From the NCBI RefSeq assembly GCF_042676985.1, contig NZ_JBHTIK010000002.1:248001-312000 (forward strand): a stretch of 64,000 bases of DNA, given 5' to 3'. A program made the translations under genes and the position numbers. The stretch's first letter is position 1; each line of letters starts with the position of its first letter. A model generated the notes under the pieces. That model was not told the DNA's origin. It worked only from the letters and a program-made list of their open reading frames with translations, and did no database searches. Below, in pieces: positions 17,713 through 25,525 of the stretch. Source of the DNA: Sphingosinicella xenopeptidilytica. GTDB taxonomy: Bacteria > Pseudomonadota > Alphaproteobacteria > Sphingomonadales > Sphingomonadaceae.

Positions 17713-18395
17713 TGGTTGTGTTGCGTTCGATTGCCTTTGCCCTTGTCTTCTATGTCGTGGGTGCGCTCCTCGTGATTGCCGCGGGGTTTGATGCGCTGAT
17801 CTCGCGCCGCCGTGCGCACGTCGGCGCGCGGCGCTGGTCGGCGTTCTTCCTGTGGTCGTCGTCGCGGATCGCGGGCGTGCGCTTGAAGATCGTCGGTGAA
17901 CCGCCGAAAGGCCCGGTGATCGTCGCGATGAAGCATCAGGCGGCTTACGAAACGATGGCCGCGCCGCGCCTTTTCAAATGGCCGGCCGTCGTGATGAAGG
18001 CGGAGCTGATGCAGATTCCGGTCTGGGGCTGGGTCGCGCGCCGTCACGGCTCGATCCCGGTCGATCGCGATGCGTCTTCGGCGGCGATGCGCACGATGCT
18101 TCGCGTTGCCGAGCAGGCGGTCGCCGAAGGCCGCGAGATCGTGATCTTCCCCGAAGGCACGCGTACGCCGGTGGGTGAGGCGCCGCCACTGAAGCCCGGC
18201 GTGGCGGGGCTCTACAGGCTGATGAAGCTGCCGGTCGTTCCCGTTGCGCTCGATTCGGGAACGCTTTGGCCGCGCCGCAGTTTCTGGAAGCGGCCCGGCA
18301 CGATCACCATGCGTTTCGGCGAGGTGATTCCCGCCGGGCTCGACCGCAAGACGTTCGAGGCGCGGCTGCACGCCGCCATCAACGAGGTGCCGTGA
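17712..18395 (+). CDS. 1-acyl-sn-glycerol-3-phosphate acyltransferase-like protein
   Basis: This 227-aa PlsC-family membrane acyltransferase probably makes phosphatidic acid. It has an N-terminal helix. The HX4D box is replaced by KHQAAYETM (His...Glu), a known variant in proteobacterial members, followed by RRHGSIPVDR and FPEGTRTPVG. Start and stop overlap both neighbours (TGATG), continuing the chain of coupled genes from ftsE. Substrate specificity for acyl chains cannot be read. Confidence 0.92.
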   Translation: MVVLRSIAFALVFYVVGALLVIAAGFDALISRRRAHVGARRWSAFFLWSSSRIAGVRLKIVGEPPKGPVIVAMKHQAAYETMAAPRLFKWPAVVMKAELMQIPVWGWVARRHGSIPVDRDASSAAMRTMLRVAEQAVAEGREIVIFPEGTRTPVGEAPPLKPGVAGLYRLMKLPVVPVALDSGTLWPRRSFWKRPGTITMRFGEVIPAGLDRKTFEARLHAAINEVP

Positions 18396-19348
18396 TGCGT
18401 CGCCTGCCGTTCTGGGTGCCGGTGCTGCCGCTGCTGCTGGGGCTCGTCGCGTATTGGCTGTATTGGCAGGGCGAGGCGAAAGCCTTCGGCGAGGTCGTGG
18501 CCGCGCGGGTCGGCGTGCCCGTCGAGACGGCAGGCTTCCCGTACCGGATCGAGGCACGCGCGGCCGACATCGCGGTCCGGCGGCAGACGCGCGAGCTTTC
18601 GTTTGCGGCACATGCGTCTTCCATGGTCGTCAATCGTCAGCCGTGGCGAACGGGGCATGTCGTGATCGTGGCGGAGCAGCCGCGCCTGCAGATCGCGCTC
18701 ACGCGGCTCGCTGGAATGCGTCTCGATGTCGAAGCGCCGGCGATGTTGGCGAGCGTGCGGCGGCCGGGCGACACGCTCGAACGCCTGTCGATGCAATTCG
18801 AAACCGCGAAGGTGTGGCTGCCGTTCACGGGCGGGCCGTTCGACGCGAAGAATTTCGAGCTGCACCTGCGCGAAACGCCCGGTGGCGAGCCGCAGGGGAC
18901 GTCTCCGACGCTGCCGGTTCAGGCCGAGGCGCGCATCGCCGGAACGCTGGACCGCGCCGGTGCCAGCCTCGGCATCGACATTCCGCTGTTCGTGACCGCG
19001 CGCGCGCCGATCGGCGCGATAGACGGCTGGCGGAACGGCGGCACGATCGAGGTGAAAGGCGCGCAGCTTCTCGCGCAGGACAAGCCGCTCGCCGATATCG
19101 ACGCCACGCTCGCACCGCTCCCCGATGGCCGCATCGCCGTCTCCGGCACGATCAGGAGCGAATGTCCGTTCACGGTGAAGGCGCTTCTCGAAGGCGCGGC
19201 CCCGGCTGCTGAATATCGCGCGCGCCGTGCCCGCACGATGGCGCTCACCGGAGACAGCGCGGCGGGGTTCGTCGTCGGCGAGCCCGAAGGCGCTACCGGT
19301 GGTCCCGTCCGAAGTCAGGAGCCGCCGTGTCCTGTCCCGCATCGATGA
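18395..19348 (+). CDS. DUF2125-type periplasmic protein
   Basis: This 317-aa protein has an N-terminal helix (FWVPVLPLLLGLVAYWLYW) and a long beta-rich exported part. GEAKAFGEVVAARVGVPVETAGFPYRIEARA early in the protein is typical of the DUF2125 family, found mainly in alphaproteobacteria and of unknown function. The ATG overlaps the acyltransferase stop. The last 56 bp overlap the end of tyrC on the other strand, so the two messages are complementary at their 3' ends. Confidence 0.85.
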   Translation: MRRLPFWVPVLPLLLGLVAYWLYWQGEAKAFGEVVAARVGVPVETAGFPYRIEARAADIAVRRQTRELSFAAHASSMVVNRQPWRTGHVVIVAEQPRLQIALTRLAGMRLDVEAPAMLASVRRPGDTLERLSMQFETAKVWLPFTGGPFDAKNFELHLRETPGGEPQGTSPTLPVQAEARIAGTLDRAGASLGIDIPLFVTARAPIGAIDGWRNGGTIEVKGAQLLAQDKPLADIDATLAPLPDGRIAVSGTIRSECPFTVKALLEGAAPAAEYRARRARTMALTGDSAAGFVVGEPEGATGGPVRSQEPPCPVPHR

Positions 19349-20201
19349 TCGTGCGGCGGATGTCGCGGGTACGCGTGAAGAGGTTGAACAAAGTGTCGCC
19401 GTCACCCCAGCGGATCGCACGCTGAAGCGCGGTCAGGTCTTCGGTAAAGCGCTGCAGCACCTCTAGAACCGCGTCCTTGTTGGCAAGGAACACGTCACGC
19501 CACATCTGGGGATCGGACGCGGCGATGCGCGTGAAGTCGCGGAAGCCGCCCGCCGAGTATTTGATCACCTCGGACCGCGTGACGCCTTCAAGGTCGGAAG
19601 CGGTGCCGACGATCGAATAGGCGATCAGGTGGGGCAGGTGGCTCGTCACCGCGAGCACCAGATCGTGGTGCTGCGGGTCCATCGTCTCTACCTTGCTGTC
19701 GAGCCGCCGCCAGAATTCCGCAAGGCGCTCGATCGCCGTCTCGTCCGTGCCCGGAAGCGGCGTCAGGATGCACCAGCGCTGGTGGAACAGTTCAGCAAAG
19801 CCCGCGTCCGGCCCCGATTTTTCGGTGCCCGCCACCGGGTGCGCGGGGATGAAGTGCACGCCTTCGGGCAGCAGCCCGGCGAGTGCAGCGACGCTCGCCT
19901 TCACCGATCCGACATCGCTGACGATGGCGCCTTCGGGCAGGTCGTCGCGCATTTCCTCGATTGCTGCGCCCATCTGACCCACTGGTACGCACAGCACGAC
20001 AAGATCAGCGTCGATCACGGCGGCGCCGGGTGTGTCGGCGACATCGTCGACGAGGCCGAGATCATCGACACGCGCGCGCACCGCGTCGCTGCCGTCGTAG
20101 CCGACGAGGTGCACGGTCGGCATGTGCAGCCGCACGGCGCGCGCGAGCGACGAACCGATGAGCCCGAGCCCGATGATGGCGACGCGAGAGAAGGGCAGCA
20201 T
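19293..20201 (-). CDS. Prephenate/arogenate dehydrogenase family protein
   Basis: This is an enzyme of tyrosine synthesis that oxidatively decarboxylates prephenate or arogenate with NAD(P). The 302-aa protein opens with the Rossmann motif VAIIGLGLIGSSLARA. It continues with VSDVGSVK, the substrate-binding IPAHPVAGTEKSG and AVTSHLPHLIAYS. Sphingomonad homologues often prefer arogenate (TyrC), but the specificity is not settled here. The ATG at 20201 overlaps the hisC stop (TGATG). The 3' end overlaps the convergent DUF2125 gene by 56 bp. Confidence 0.93.
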   Translation of the reverse strand: MLPFSRVAIIGLGLIGSSLARAVRLHMPTVHLVGYDGSDAVRARVDDLGLVDDVADTPGAAVIDADLVVLCVPVGQMGAAIEEMRDDLPEGAIVSDVGSVKASVAALAGLLPEGVHFIPAHPVAGTEKSGPDAGFAELFHQRWCILTPLPGTDETAIERLAEFWRRLDSKVETMDPQHHDLVLAVTSHLPHLIAYSIVGTASDLEGVTRSEVIKYSAGGFRDFTRIAASDPQMWRDVFLANKDAVLEVLQRFTEDLTALQRAIRWGDGDTLFNLFTRTRDIRRTIIDAGQDTAAPDFGRDHR

Positions 20202-21301
20202 CAGCTGAGGAAGGCGCGCAGCGCCGCGATCACGGCCTGCGTTTCCTCGTCCGTGCCGATCGAGATGCGCAGCGCGTGGCCGAGGCCCTGGTTCGGCAGC
20301 CAGCGCGTCAGGAAGCCGCGCTCGGTGAGGTAGGCGTTCGCCGCCCCGGCCGTGTGCGCGCCCGTTTCGGGGAACGTCACGAGGACGAAGTTGGCGGCCG
20401 AAGGCACTGTGCCCAGCCCCTTGTTGCCAAGCGCCTCCACCGCTTCGACGAGCGCCGCGCGGTTGCGGGCGTTGTCGGTGCGGCACTTCGCCAGCCAGTC
20501 CGGGTCGGCCAGCGCCGCGACCGCACCGGCTTGCCCCGCGCTCGTGACGTTGAACGGGCCACGGATACGGTTCACCATGTCGATCACGTCCGGCGCACCG
20601 TAGGCCCAGCCGATGCGTTCCGCGGCAAGCCCGTAGATCTTGGAGAAGGTGCGCGTCGTCACGACGTTTGGATACGTGCGGGCGAGCGCGATACCGTCGT
20701 CATACTCGGGGTCGTCGACGTATTCGGCATAGGCGGAATCGATCACCAGCAGCACGTGCGGCGGAAGGCCGGCGTGCAGCCGGTTCATTTCGGCCCCTGA
20801 GATCAGCGTTCCCGTAGGGTTGTTGGGGTTGGCGATGTAGACCAGCTTCGTGCGTTCGCTGACGGCGGCAAGCAGTGCATCGACATCGGCCGTATAATCG
20901 GTGTCCGGGGCTTCAACGGGCGTGGCGCCCGCGCGCTGCGCCGCGATCGGGTAGACCATGAAGCTGCGGCGCGAAAACAGCACCTCGTCGCCCGGACCTG
21001 CGTAGGCAAGTGCAAGGCATTGCAGGATCTCGTCGGAGCCGGTGCCGCACACGATGCGATCCGCTTCGATGCCGTGTGCCGCGGCGATGGCTTCCCGCAG
21101 GTCGTGGCTGCTTCCGTCGGAATAGCGGTTGGCCTTGCCGATGGCGGCGCGCATCGCCTCGATCGCCTTGGGGCTCGCGCCGAGCGGGTTCTCGTTCGAG
21201 GAGAGCTTGACGAGCGTCACGCCCGGTGCGGCGTTCGCGCGGCCCGGCACATAAGCCTCGATGGCGCTGATCCAGGGCTTCGCGGTCGGGGCCTCAGTCA
21301 T
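20201..21301 (-). CDS. hisC: Histidinol-phosphate aminotransferase
   Basis: This 366-aa fold-type I PLP aminotransferase acts in histidine synthesis, and often also on aromatic keto acids. Visible features are SSNENPLG near residue 35, YANPNNPTGT-like IANPNNPTGT, IDSAYAEY, the PLP lysine in TRTFSKIYGLAAERIGW, and a C-terminal LRISIGTDEE. Its coupling to the prephenate dehydrogenase gene suggests a role in aromatic amino-acid transamination as well. The start chosen is ATG at 21301 (MTEAPTAKPW); a longer frame to 21457 adds a sequence unlike the family. Confidence 0.94.
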   Translation of the reverse strand: MTEAPTAKPWISAIEAYVPGRANAAPGVTLVKLSSNENPLGASPKAIEAMRAAIGKANRYSDGSSHDLREAIAAAHGIEADRIVCGTGSDEILQCLALAYAGPGDEVLFSRRSFMVYPIAAQRAGATPVEAPDTDYTADVDALLAAVSERTKLVYIANPNNPTGTLISGAEMNRLHAGLPPHVLLVIDSAYAEYVDDPEYDDGIALARTYPNVVTTRTFSKIYGLAAERIGWAYGAPDVIDMVNRIRGPFNVTSAGQAGAVAALADPDWLAKCRTDNARNRAALVEAVEALGNKGLGTVPSAANFVLVTFPETGAHTAGAANAYLTERGFLTRWLPNQGLGHALRISIGTDEETQAVIAALRAFLS

Positions 21302-21471
21302 CGTTTCCGGCTTTCCTGCTCTCGGGTTCGAACGGCACGGGCATTGGACGATGCGGCGCGCGGTTGCAAGAGAACGCGGGCGGAAAATCGTGTCGACCCT
21401 GAAACAATGGATGAAACCAAACGCGCGGGCCACGCGTTGGCGGCTCAGTGGAAACAACAGGGAGACGTGCC

Positions 21472-21771
21472 GTGGATAAAGGCAGTCGCACCATAGTGAT
21501 CGTTGTTGCCGTGATCGTTCTGCTGGCCGTGGTGGGTTATGCGCTGGGCCTGTTCAACGTGGATGCGAGCGGCGATCTGAAGACGCCCGAAGTCAGCGTC
21601 ACGGGCGGTGAGATACCGGAGGTTCAGGTCGAAACCGGCGAGATCAATATCGGTACCGAAAAGGCAACCGTTCCGGTCCCCGAGGTCGACGTGAAAACCG
21701 ACAACGTCGAAATCGACGTTCCGACGGTGGATATCAAACCGGCCGGAGACGACGGCAGCGCCAAGCAATAA
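21472..21771 (+). CDS. Small single-helix anchored acidic protein
   Basis: This 99-aa protein has a basic start, one strong helix (TIVIVVAVIVLLAVVGYAL), and then an acidic tail. The tail alternates hydrophobic and polar residues in repeating pieces: PEVSV, PEVQVETGEINI, VPVPEVDVKTDNVEIDVPTVDI. It looks like a membrane-anchored, beta-prone protein facing the periplasm. Function unknown. The GTG at 21472 has GGGAG about 8 nt upstream. A strong hairpin follows 17 bp after the stop. Confidence 0.75.
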   Translation: MDKGSRTIVIVVAVIVLLAVVGYALGLFNVDASGDLKTPEVSVTGGEIPEVQVETGEINIGTEKATVPVPEVDVKTDNVEIDVPTVDIKPAGDDGSAKQ

Positions 21772-21787
21772 GCCTGCTGTTGCCGTC

Positions 21788-21825
21788 GAGCGCCCCGGCC
21801 GGAATCCCCCTCCGCCGGGGCGCTC
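21788..21825 (+). terminator. Hairpin terminator
   Basis: A perfect 11-bp stem, GAGCGCCCCGG paired with CCGGGGCGCTC, encloses a 16-nt loop just after the small anchored-protein gene. There is only a short T-rich tail (TATTTC). It probably ends that transcript before the deaminase gene. Confidence 0.7.
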
Positions 21826-21928
21826 AGTATTTCGAGTTCCGAGCACCCGATGACCGCTGCACCGCGATGCTCTATGCAGCATCGGCATGGGCACCAAGTA
21901 CGAAGCGAATCCGGGGCAGGAAGGTCCG

Positions 21929-22360
21929 ATGAGCGTGGCGCTCGGCGCGGCGCGGGCGGCGGCGGCACGCGGCGAGGTTCCGGTGGGCGCCGTCATCGTC
22001 GATGCGGATGGAACCGTGCTCGCGGCGGACGGCAACCGGACGCGTGAACATTCGGATCCCACCGCGCACGCCGAGATGCTGGTGATCCGCGCAGCCGCCG
22101 CGCGCCTCGGCTCCGAGCGGCTTACCGGATGCGACCTCTATGTTACGCTGGAACCGTGCCCGATGTGCGCGGCGGCGATCAGCGCGGCGCGGATCCGGCG
22201 GCTCTACTACGGCGCGTCCGATCCCAAGAGCGGCGGCGTCGAACATGGCCCGCGTATCTTCGCGGCCGCCTCCTGTCATCACCGGCCGGAGGTGTACCCG
22301 GACATTTCCGCGTCCCCCGCGGCGGCGCTGCTGCGCGAATTTTTTGCGGCGCGGCGTTAA
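21929..22360 (+). CDS. tRNA adenosine deaminase-like (TadA-type) nucleoside deaminase
   Basis: This 143-aa cytidine-deaminase-fold protein has the zinc ligands and catalytic Glu in AHAEM and the second zinc motif PCPMCAAAI. The pattern GEVPVGAVIVDADG and the region YYGASDPKSGGVEHG match TadA, which converts A34 to inosine in tRNA-Arg. A related guanine or cytosine deaminase role is less likely. The ATG at 21929 has GGAAGG about 6 nt upstream; the ATG at 21887 would add 14 residues. Confidence 0.88.
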   Translation: MSVALGAARAAAARGEVPVGAVIVDADGTVLAADGNRTREHSDPTAHAEMLVIRAAAARLGSERLTGCDLYVTLEPCPMCAAAISAARIRRLYYGASDPKSGGVEHGPRIFAAASCHHRPEVYPDISASPAAALLREFFAARR

Positions 22361-22395
22361 CACTCGCCTCAACATTTGAGTCTAAGTGCCGATGC

Positions 22396-22412
22396 CGGAT
22401 AGATTTTATCCG
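22396..22412 (+). promoter_or_regulatory. Inverted repeat upstream of the luxR gene
   Basis: CGGATA-N5-TATCCG is a perfect 6-bp dyad about 50 bp before the luxR start codon. It could be the operator for LuxR itself or for another regulator. GAGTC (22378) and GAATC (22412) sites flank it. No binding evidence exists. Confidence 0.45.
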
Positions 22413-22461
22413 AATCATGGGTTCCGGGAGTGCAAGGGGTCGTCACCGCAAGGGACGAGAA

Positions 22462-23205
22462 ATGCTGTTCAAAAAAGTGCAGGCGTTCGTGGACAAGGCC
22501 AAGAAGGCCGACGACCTGCTGACCCTGACCGATCTTACACAAGCCATCACCGAAGAGCTCGGTTTCGATTGTTTCGCATTGCTGCATTCGCCGCGGCAAA
22601 ACCGCGTGCCGGCCGAAACCGTGCAGCTCACCACCTATCCGGGTGCGTGGGTGGAAATGGTGCGCGACCGCGCCTACTGGGTGGATGATCCGGTGTTCGC
22701 GGCCTGCGAGATCGCGGTTGCGGGCTTCCCGTGGAAGCATATTCCCGAAATGGTCGTGCTGAGCGAACGCCAGCGCGACGTGATGCGTGTCGCGCGCGAT
22801 GAAGGCCTGCTCGACGGCTTCACCGTTCCGATGCCCAAGGGCGGCACTACGGTCGGCCTCTGCTCGTTCGCGACGCGCCGCGAACGTCGCAACGATCATT
22901 ATGGCGCGGCCGCTGCGCAATCGGTCGGCTGGTTCGCGTTCGAGGCGGCACGCCGCATCAGCACGCACGAGCCGATCCTGTTGCCCCCGGCGGCGGCGCT
23001 CACCCCGCGCCAGCTCGATTGCATCGTGCTTTACGCGCGCGGCAAGAGCGACGCGATGATGGCGCGGCTGCTCGGCATCAGCCCCAAGACGTGCAACGAG
23101 CATATCGAGATCGCCAAGCGCCGCTATGGCGTCGCGACCCGCCAGCAGCTGCTCGCGCGCGTGCTCTGGAACGGCCAGCTCAGCTTCGCGGATATCCTGA
23201 GCTGA
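22462..23205 (+). CDS. LuxR-family quorum-sensing regulator (AHL-binding type)
   Basis: This 247-aa protein has two domains. The N-terminal autoinducer-binding domain keeps the family landmarks: a Trp and Tyr in GAWVEMVRDRAYWVDDPVF, the Asp-Pro that contacts the ligand, the Trp in FPWKHI, and the Gly in GLLDGFTVPMP. The C-terminal LuxR helix-turn-helix reads LTPRQLDCIVLYARGKSDAMMARLLGIS. It likely binds an acyl-homoserine lactone made by the LuxI-type enzyme at 25526 and controls transcription. The ATG at 22462 follows AGGGACGAG. It is not a LuxR solo: the partner synthase lies 2.3 kb away, with two genes between. Confidence 0.9.
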   Translation: MLFKKVQAFVDKAKKADDLLTLTDLTQAITEELGFDCFALLHSPRQNRVPAETVQLTTYPGAWVEMVRDRAYWVDDPVFAACEIAVAGFPWKHIPEMVVLSERQRDVMRVARDEGLLDGFTVPMPKGGTTVGLCSFATRRERRNDHYGAAAAQSVGWFAFEAARRISTHEPILLPPAAALTPRQLDCIVLYARGKSDAMMARLLGISPKTCNEHIEIAKRRYGVATRQQLLARVLWNGQLSFADILS

Positions 23206-23266
23206 GCCGTCTTGTTAGCCCGCATGGCTTGTTTAGAGTGCAGGCCGACAACACCGGAAAGTAGCC

Positions 23267-24229
23267 ATGGCGTCAGAGACTGCGGAAAACGCATCGGCGA
23301 TCACCTTCTCAACCAAGGCTCTTCCCACCGACATCCGTCTTCATGCAATGCGCGATTATCTCGCCGACATGATGCGCGTAGAGGTTGAATCGCTCGTTGC
23401 GGAAACGCCGATCGATTATTCTGCGGGCCTGTGCGTTGTGCCCGGGGCGAGCTGGGGAAGCGCCTATGCATCCGCGGTCGTGACGACACGCACCGCAACG
23501 CTCGCCCAGGACGGTCAGGACGACCTGATGCTTGTGGTGCCGGATATCCGTATGATCATACAGGCGCGAGGCGCGAACGATCTTGAAGTCCGGCCCGGAG
23601 AGGCGGTTCTGTTTTCGCAGGCGAGGGAAATGCGCATTGTGCACCCTGATGCGGGACATGCGTGGGCGCTCCGTGTCCCTCATGCGGATATTGCCGCGAT
23701 GGTCCCGGGCCTTGGGTCGGCGCCTGTCCTTTCCCTGCCGGCGGGCACGCCGATGTTGTCGCTCTTGAAACGATATGGGCGCATTCTTGAAACCGAGCCG
23801 TTGGCCGGCGCGACCCAGCAAAAAATGGTCGTGCGGCAACTGCAGGAGATGATGTCGCTCGCGATCGGTGCCTCGGCCGATTTCCGGAAGCACGCGGAAG
23901 AGACAACGGTTGCCGCCGTTCGGCTGAACAGCATCAGGGCCGAAATCGCCGCTCATCTCGGCAACAGCAACCTCCGGCTGGAATGGATCGCAGCCCGGCA
24001 GAACGTCACGCCGCGTCATCTTCAGCGCATCCTCGCGCGCGAAGGCCTGCATTTCAACGACATGCTCCGGCGCGCGCGGGTGGCGAAGGCGCGGGCGCTG
24101 CTGGAAGATCCGCGCAGCGCGAGCCGCACGATCCTTTCGATCGCGCTCGAGTGCGGTTTTCCCGAAGCGTCCGCGCTCAATCGGGCGTTCCGTCAGGAAT
24201 ATGGCCTCAGGCCCGGCGACGTCCGCTGA
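23267..24229 (+). CDS. AraC-family transcriptional regulator
   Basis: This 320-aa protein has an N-terminal domain of about 210 residues of the AraC-binding-like type and a C-terminal double helix-turn-helix (about 220-320). The second domain has LRLEWIAARQNVTPRHLQRIL and ALECGFPEASALNRAFRQEYGLRP, matching the AraC signature. The ligand is unknown. It lies 61 bp after luxR in the same direction and converges with the PEP-CTERM gene. It may therefore be co-transcribed with luxR and act in the same circuit; this is inference. Confidence 0.92.
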   Translation: MASETAENASAITFSTKALPTDIRLHAMRDYLADMMRVEVESLVAETPIDYSAGLCVVPGASWGSAYASAVVTTRTATLAQDGQDDLMLVVPDIRMIIQARGANDLEVRPGEAVLFSQAREMRIVHPDAGHAWALRVPHADIAAMVPGLGSAPVLSLPAGTPMLSLLKRYGRILETEPLAGATQQKMVVRQLQEMMSLAIGASADFRKHAEETTVAAVRLNSIRAEIAAHLGNSNLRLEWIAARQNVTPRHLQRILAREGLHFNDMLRRARVAKARALLEDPRSASRTILSIALECGFPEASALNRAFRQEYGLRPGDVR

Positions 24230-24247
24230 GGCGGCGCCTTCGTTTGC

Positions 24248-25243
24248 CTAAGCCCGGCTTACCGGCCTGCGTCGCATGGCAATACCTGCCGCGCCGAGGC
24301 CGCAGATCACCAGCGCCAAAGAGGCGGGCTCAGGAACATCGCCGGGAACGCCGTCGCTCAACGTGACGTAAATGAGCGAACCGAGGCGGTCGAAATCATA
24401 GTTCACACCCGACACGTTGAGGTAGGTTTTGCTGATTTGCGTGCCGGTCGCCAAGTCGAAGGTCGCCAGCGCTGCAAAGTTGCCGGCGCTGCGCACGAGC
24501 GCCTGGAAGGTGCCGTCGGGCGCAAACAGGATGGAGCCGACGTCGCTGAAGTCGAGGCTCACGCCAAGGTCGTTCAAGTGGACGCCGCCGATGTTCTCGC
24601 CGGTAAGCCCGTCGAATGTGACCAGCGCTGCGTGGCTGCCGCCGGTTTTCACGACGCCGCGAATGGTGCCGTCGGAGGCATAGGCCATCGACCCGATTCT
24701 GTCGAAGTCGTAGCTGACGCCGCCGGTGTTGAGGTGCGTGCCGACGATGTTCTCGCCCGTGGCCGGATCGAAGGTAACCAGCGCGGCATGGCTGCCGCCA
24801 GTTTTCACGACCCCGCGGATGGTGCCGTCGGAAGCGTAGGTGATCGATCCGATTCTGTCGAAGTCGTAGCTGACGCCCTCGGTGTTGAGGTGCGTGCCGC
24901 CGATGTTCTCGCCCGTGGCCGGGTCGAAGGTAACCAGCGCGGCATGGCTGCCGCCGGTTTTCACGACCCCGCGGATGGTGGCGTCAGGCGCGGCGGTGAT
25001 CGATCCGATTCTGTCGAAGTCGTAGCTGGCGCCGTCGGTGTTGAGATGCGCACCGCCGACGTTCTCGCCCGTGACCGGGTCGAATGTGACCAGCGCTGCG
25101 TGGCTGCCACCGGTTTTTACGACCGCTTTAAGTTGAGCGCCAGCCAGCGCGGGGTTTGCGATTGCCGAGCCGAGCAACAGGAGAGCGGCAACTGCAGTGT
25201 GTCCCTTCAGCGCGGCAAGGCTCGGAAATCCATAGCGGTTCAT
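24248..25243 (-). CDS. PEP-CTERM protein built of five tandem repeats
   Basis: This 331-aa exported protein has a signal peptide over about residues 1-35 and then five tandem 52-residue units (about 41-298). Each unit follows the pattern VVKTGGSHAALVTFD...TGENIGG.HLN...YDFDRIGS. The C-terminal sorting tail is VPEPASLALVICGLGAAGI with a basic MRRRPVSRA end, the PEP-CTERM signal recognised by exosortase. Exosortase-linked proteins usually go to the cell surface or extracellular matrix. No exosortase gene is in the window. The repeats may form a beta-propeller-like or solenoid fold. It is divergent from the luxI gene and shares a 282-bp control region with it. Confidence 0.88.
   Translation of the reverse strand: MNRYGFPSLAALKGHTAVAALLLLGSAIANPALAGAQLKAVVKTGGSHAALVTFDPVTGENVGGAHLNTDGASYDFDRIGSITAAPDATIRGVVKTGGSHAALVTFDPATGENIGGTHLNTEGVSYDFDRIGSITYASDGTIRGVVKTGGSHAALVTFDPATGENIVGTHLNTGGVSYDFDRIGSMAYASDGTIRGVVKTGGSHAALVTFDGLTGENIGGVHLNDLGVSLDFSDVGSILFAPDGTFQALVRSAGNFAALATFDLATGTQISKTYLNVSGVNYDFDRLGSLIYVTLSDGVPGDVPEPASLALVICGLGAAGIAMRRRPVSRA
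24350..25123 (-). repeat. Five 156-bp tandem coding repeats
   Basis: The units lie at about 25123-24968, 24967-24812, 24811-24656, 24655-24500 and 24499-24350. Units two and three are nearly identical at the nucleotide level, while the last is the most diverged. That gradient suggests recent duplication in the middle of the array and makes copy-number change by recombination likely. Confidence 0.85.
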
Positions 25244-25430
25244 TGCGATAGCACCTCAAAATGGGCGAAGCGGCTCGCCCGTTAATCTTCGGTGCTGATA
25301 ACCGCTCGAACGGCAGCCGTATTGACGGGATGCGACTCCCTTGTTGGCGCTACGCGACTCTGCGTGATCCTGCCCGTGCGCAGGCGGGCGTCGGGCTGGT
25401 GAAAGGGGGTGCCGCACTTTATAAATCGCC

Positions 25431-25446
25431 CCCGGTAGTTACCGGG
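25431..25446 (+). promoter_or_regulatory. Palindrome upstream of luxI (candidate lux box)
   Basis: CCCGGTA-GT-TACCGGG is a perfect 7-bp dyad 80 bp before the luxI start, in the control region shared with the divergent PEP-CTERM gene. A second overlapping dyad, GTTAC-N7-GTAAC, spans 25438-25454. Its place is right for a LuxR target, but it is not a close match to the Vibrio lux box. Confidence 0.5.
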
Positions 25447-25525
25447 ATAGTAACCATGCATATTTTTGAGTTAAGAAGGAAATACTGCTGGTGCGCTGTA
25501 CGGCGCGGTGTTTCGTGAGGGGGCT

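Noticed and set aside
22462..23205. LuxR protein as a solo without a synthase
   Set aside because: A LuxI homologue with all invariant residues lies at 25526-26149, so a partner is present.
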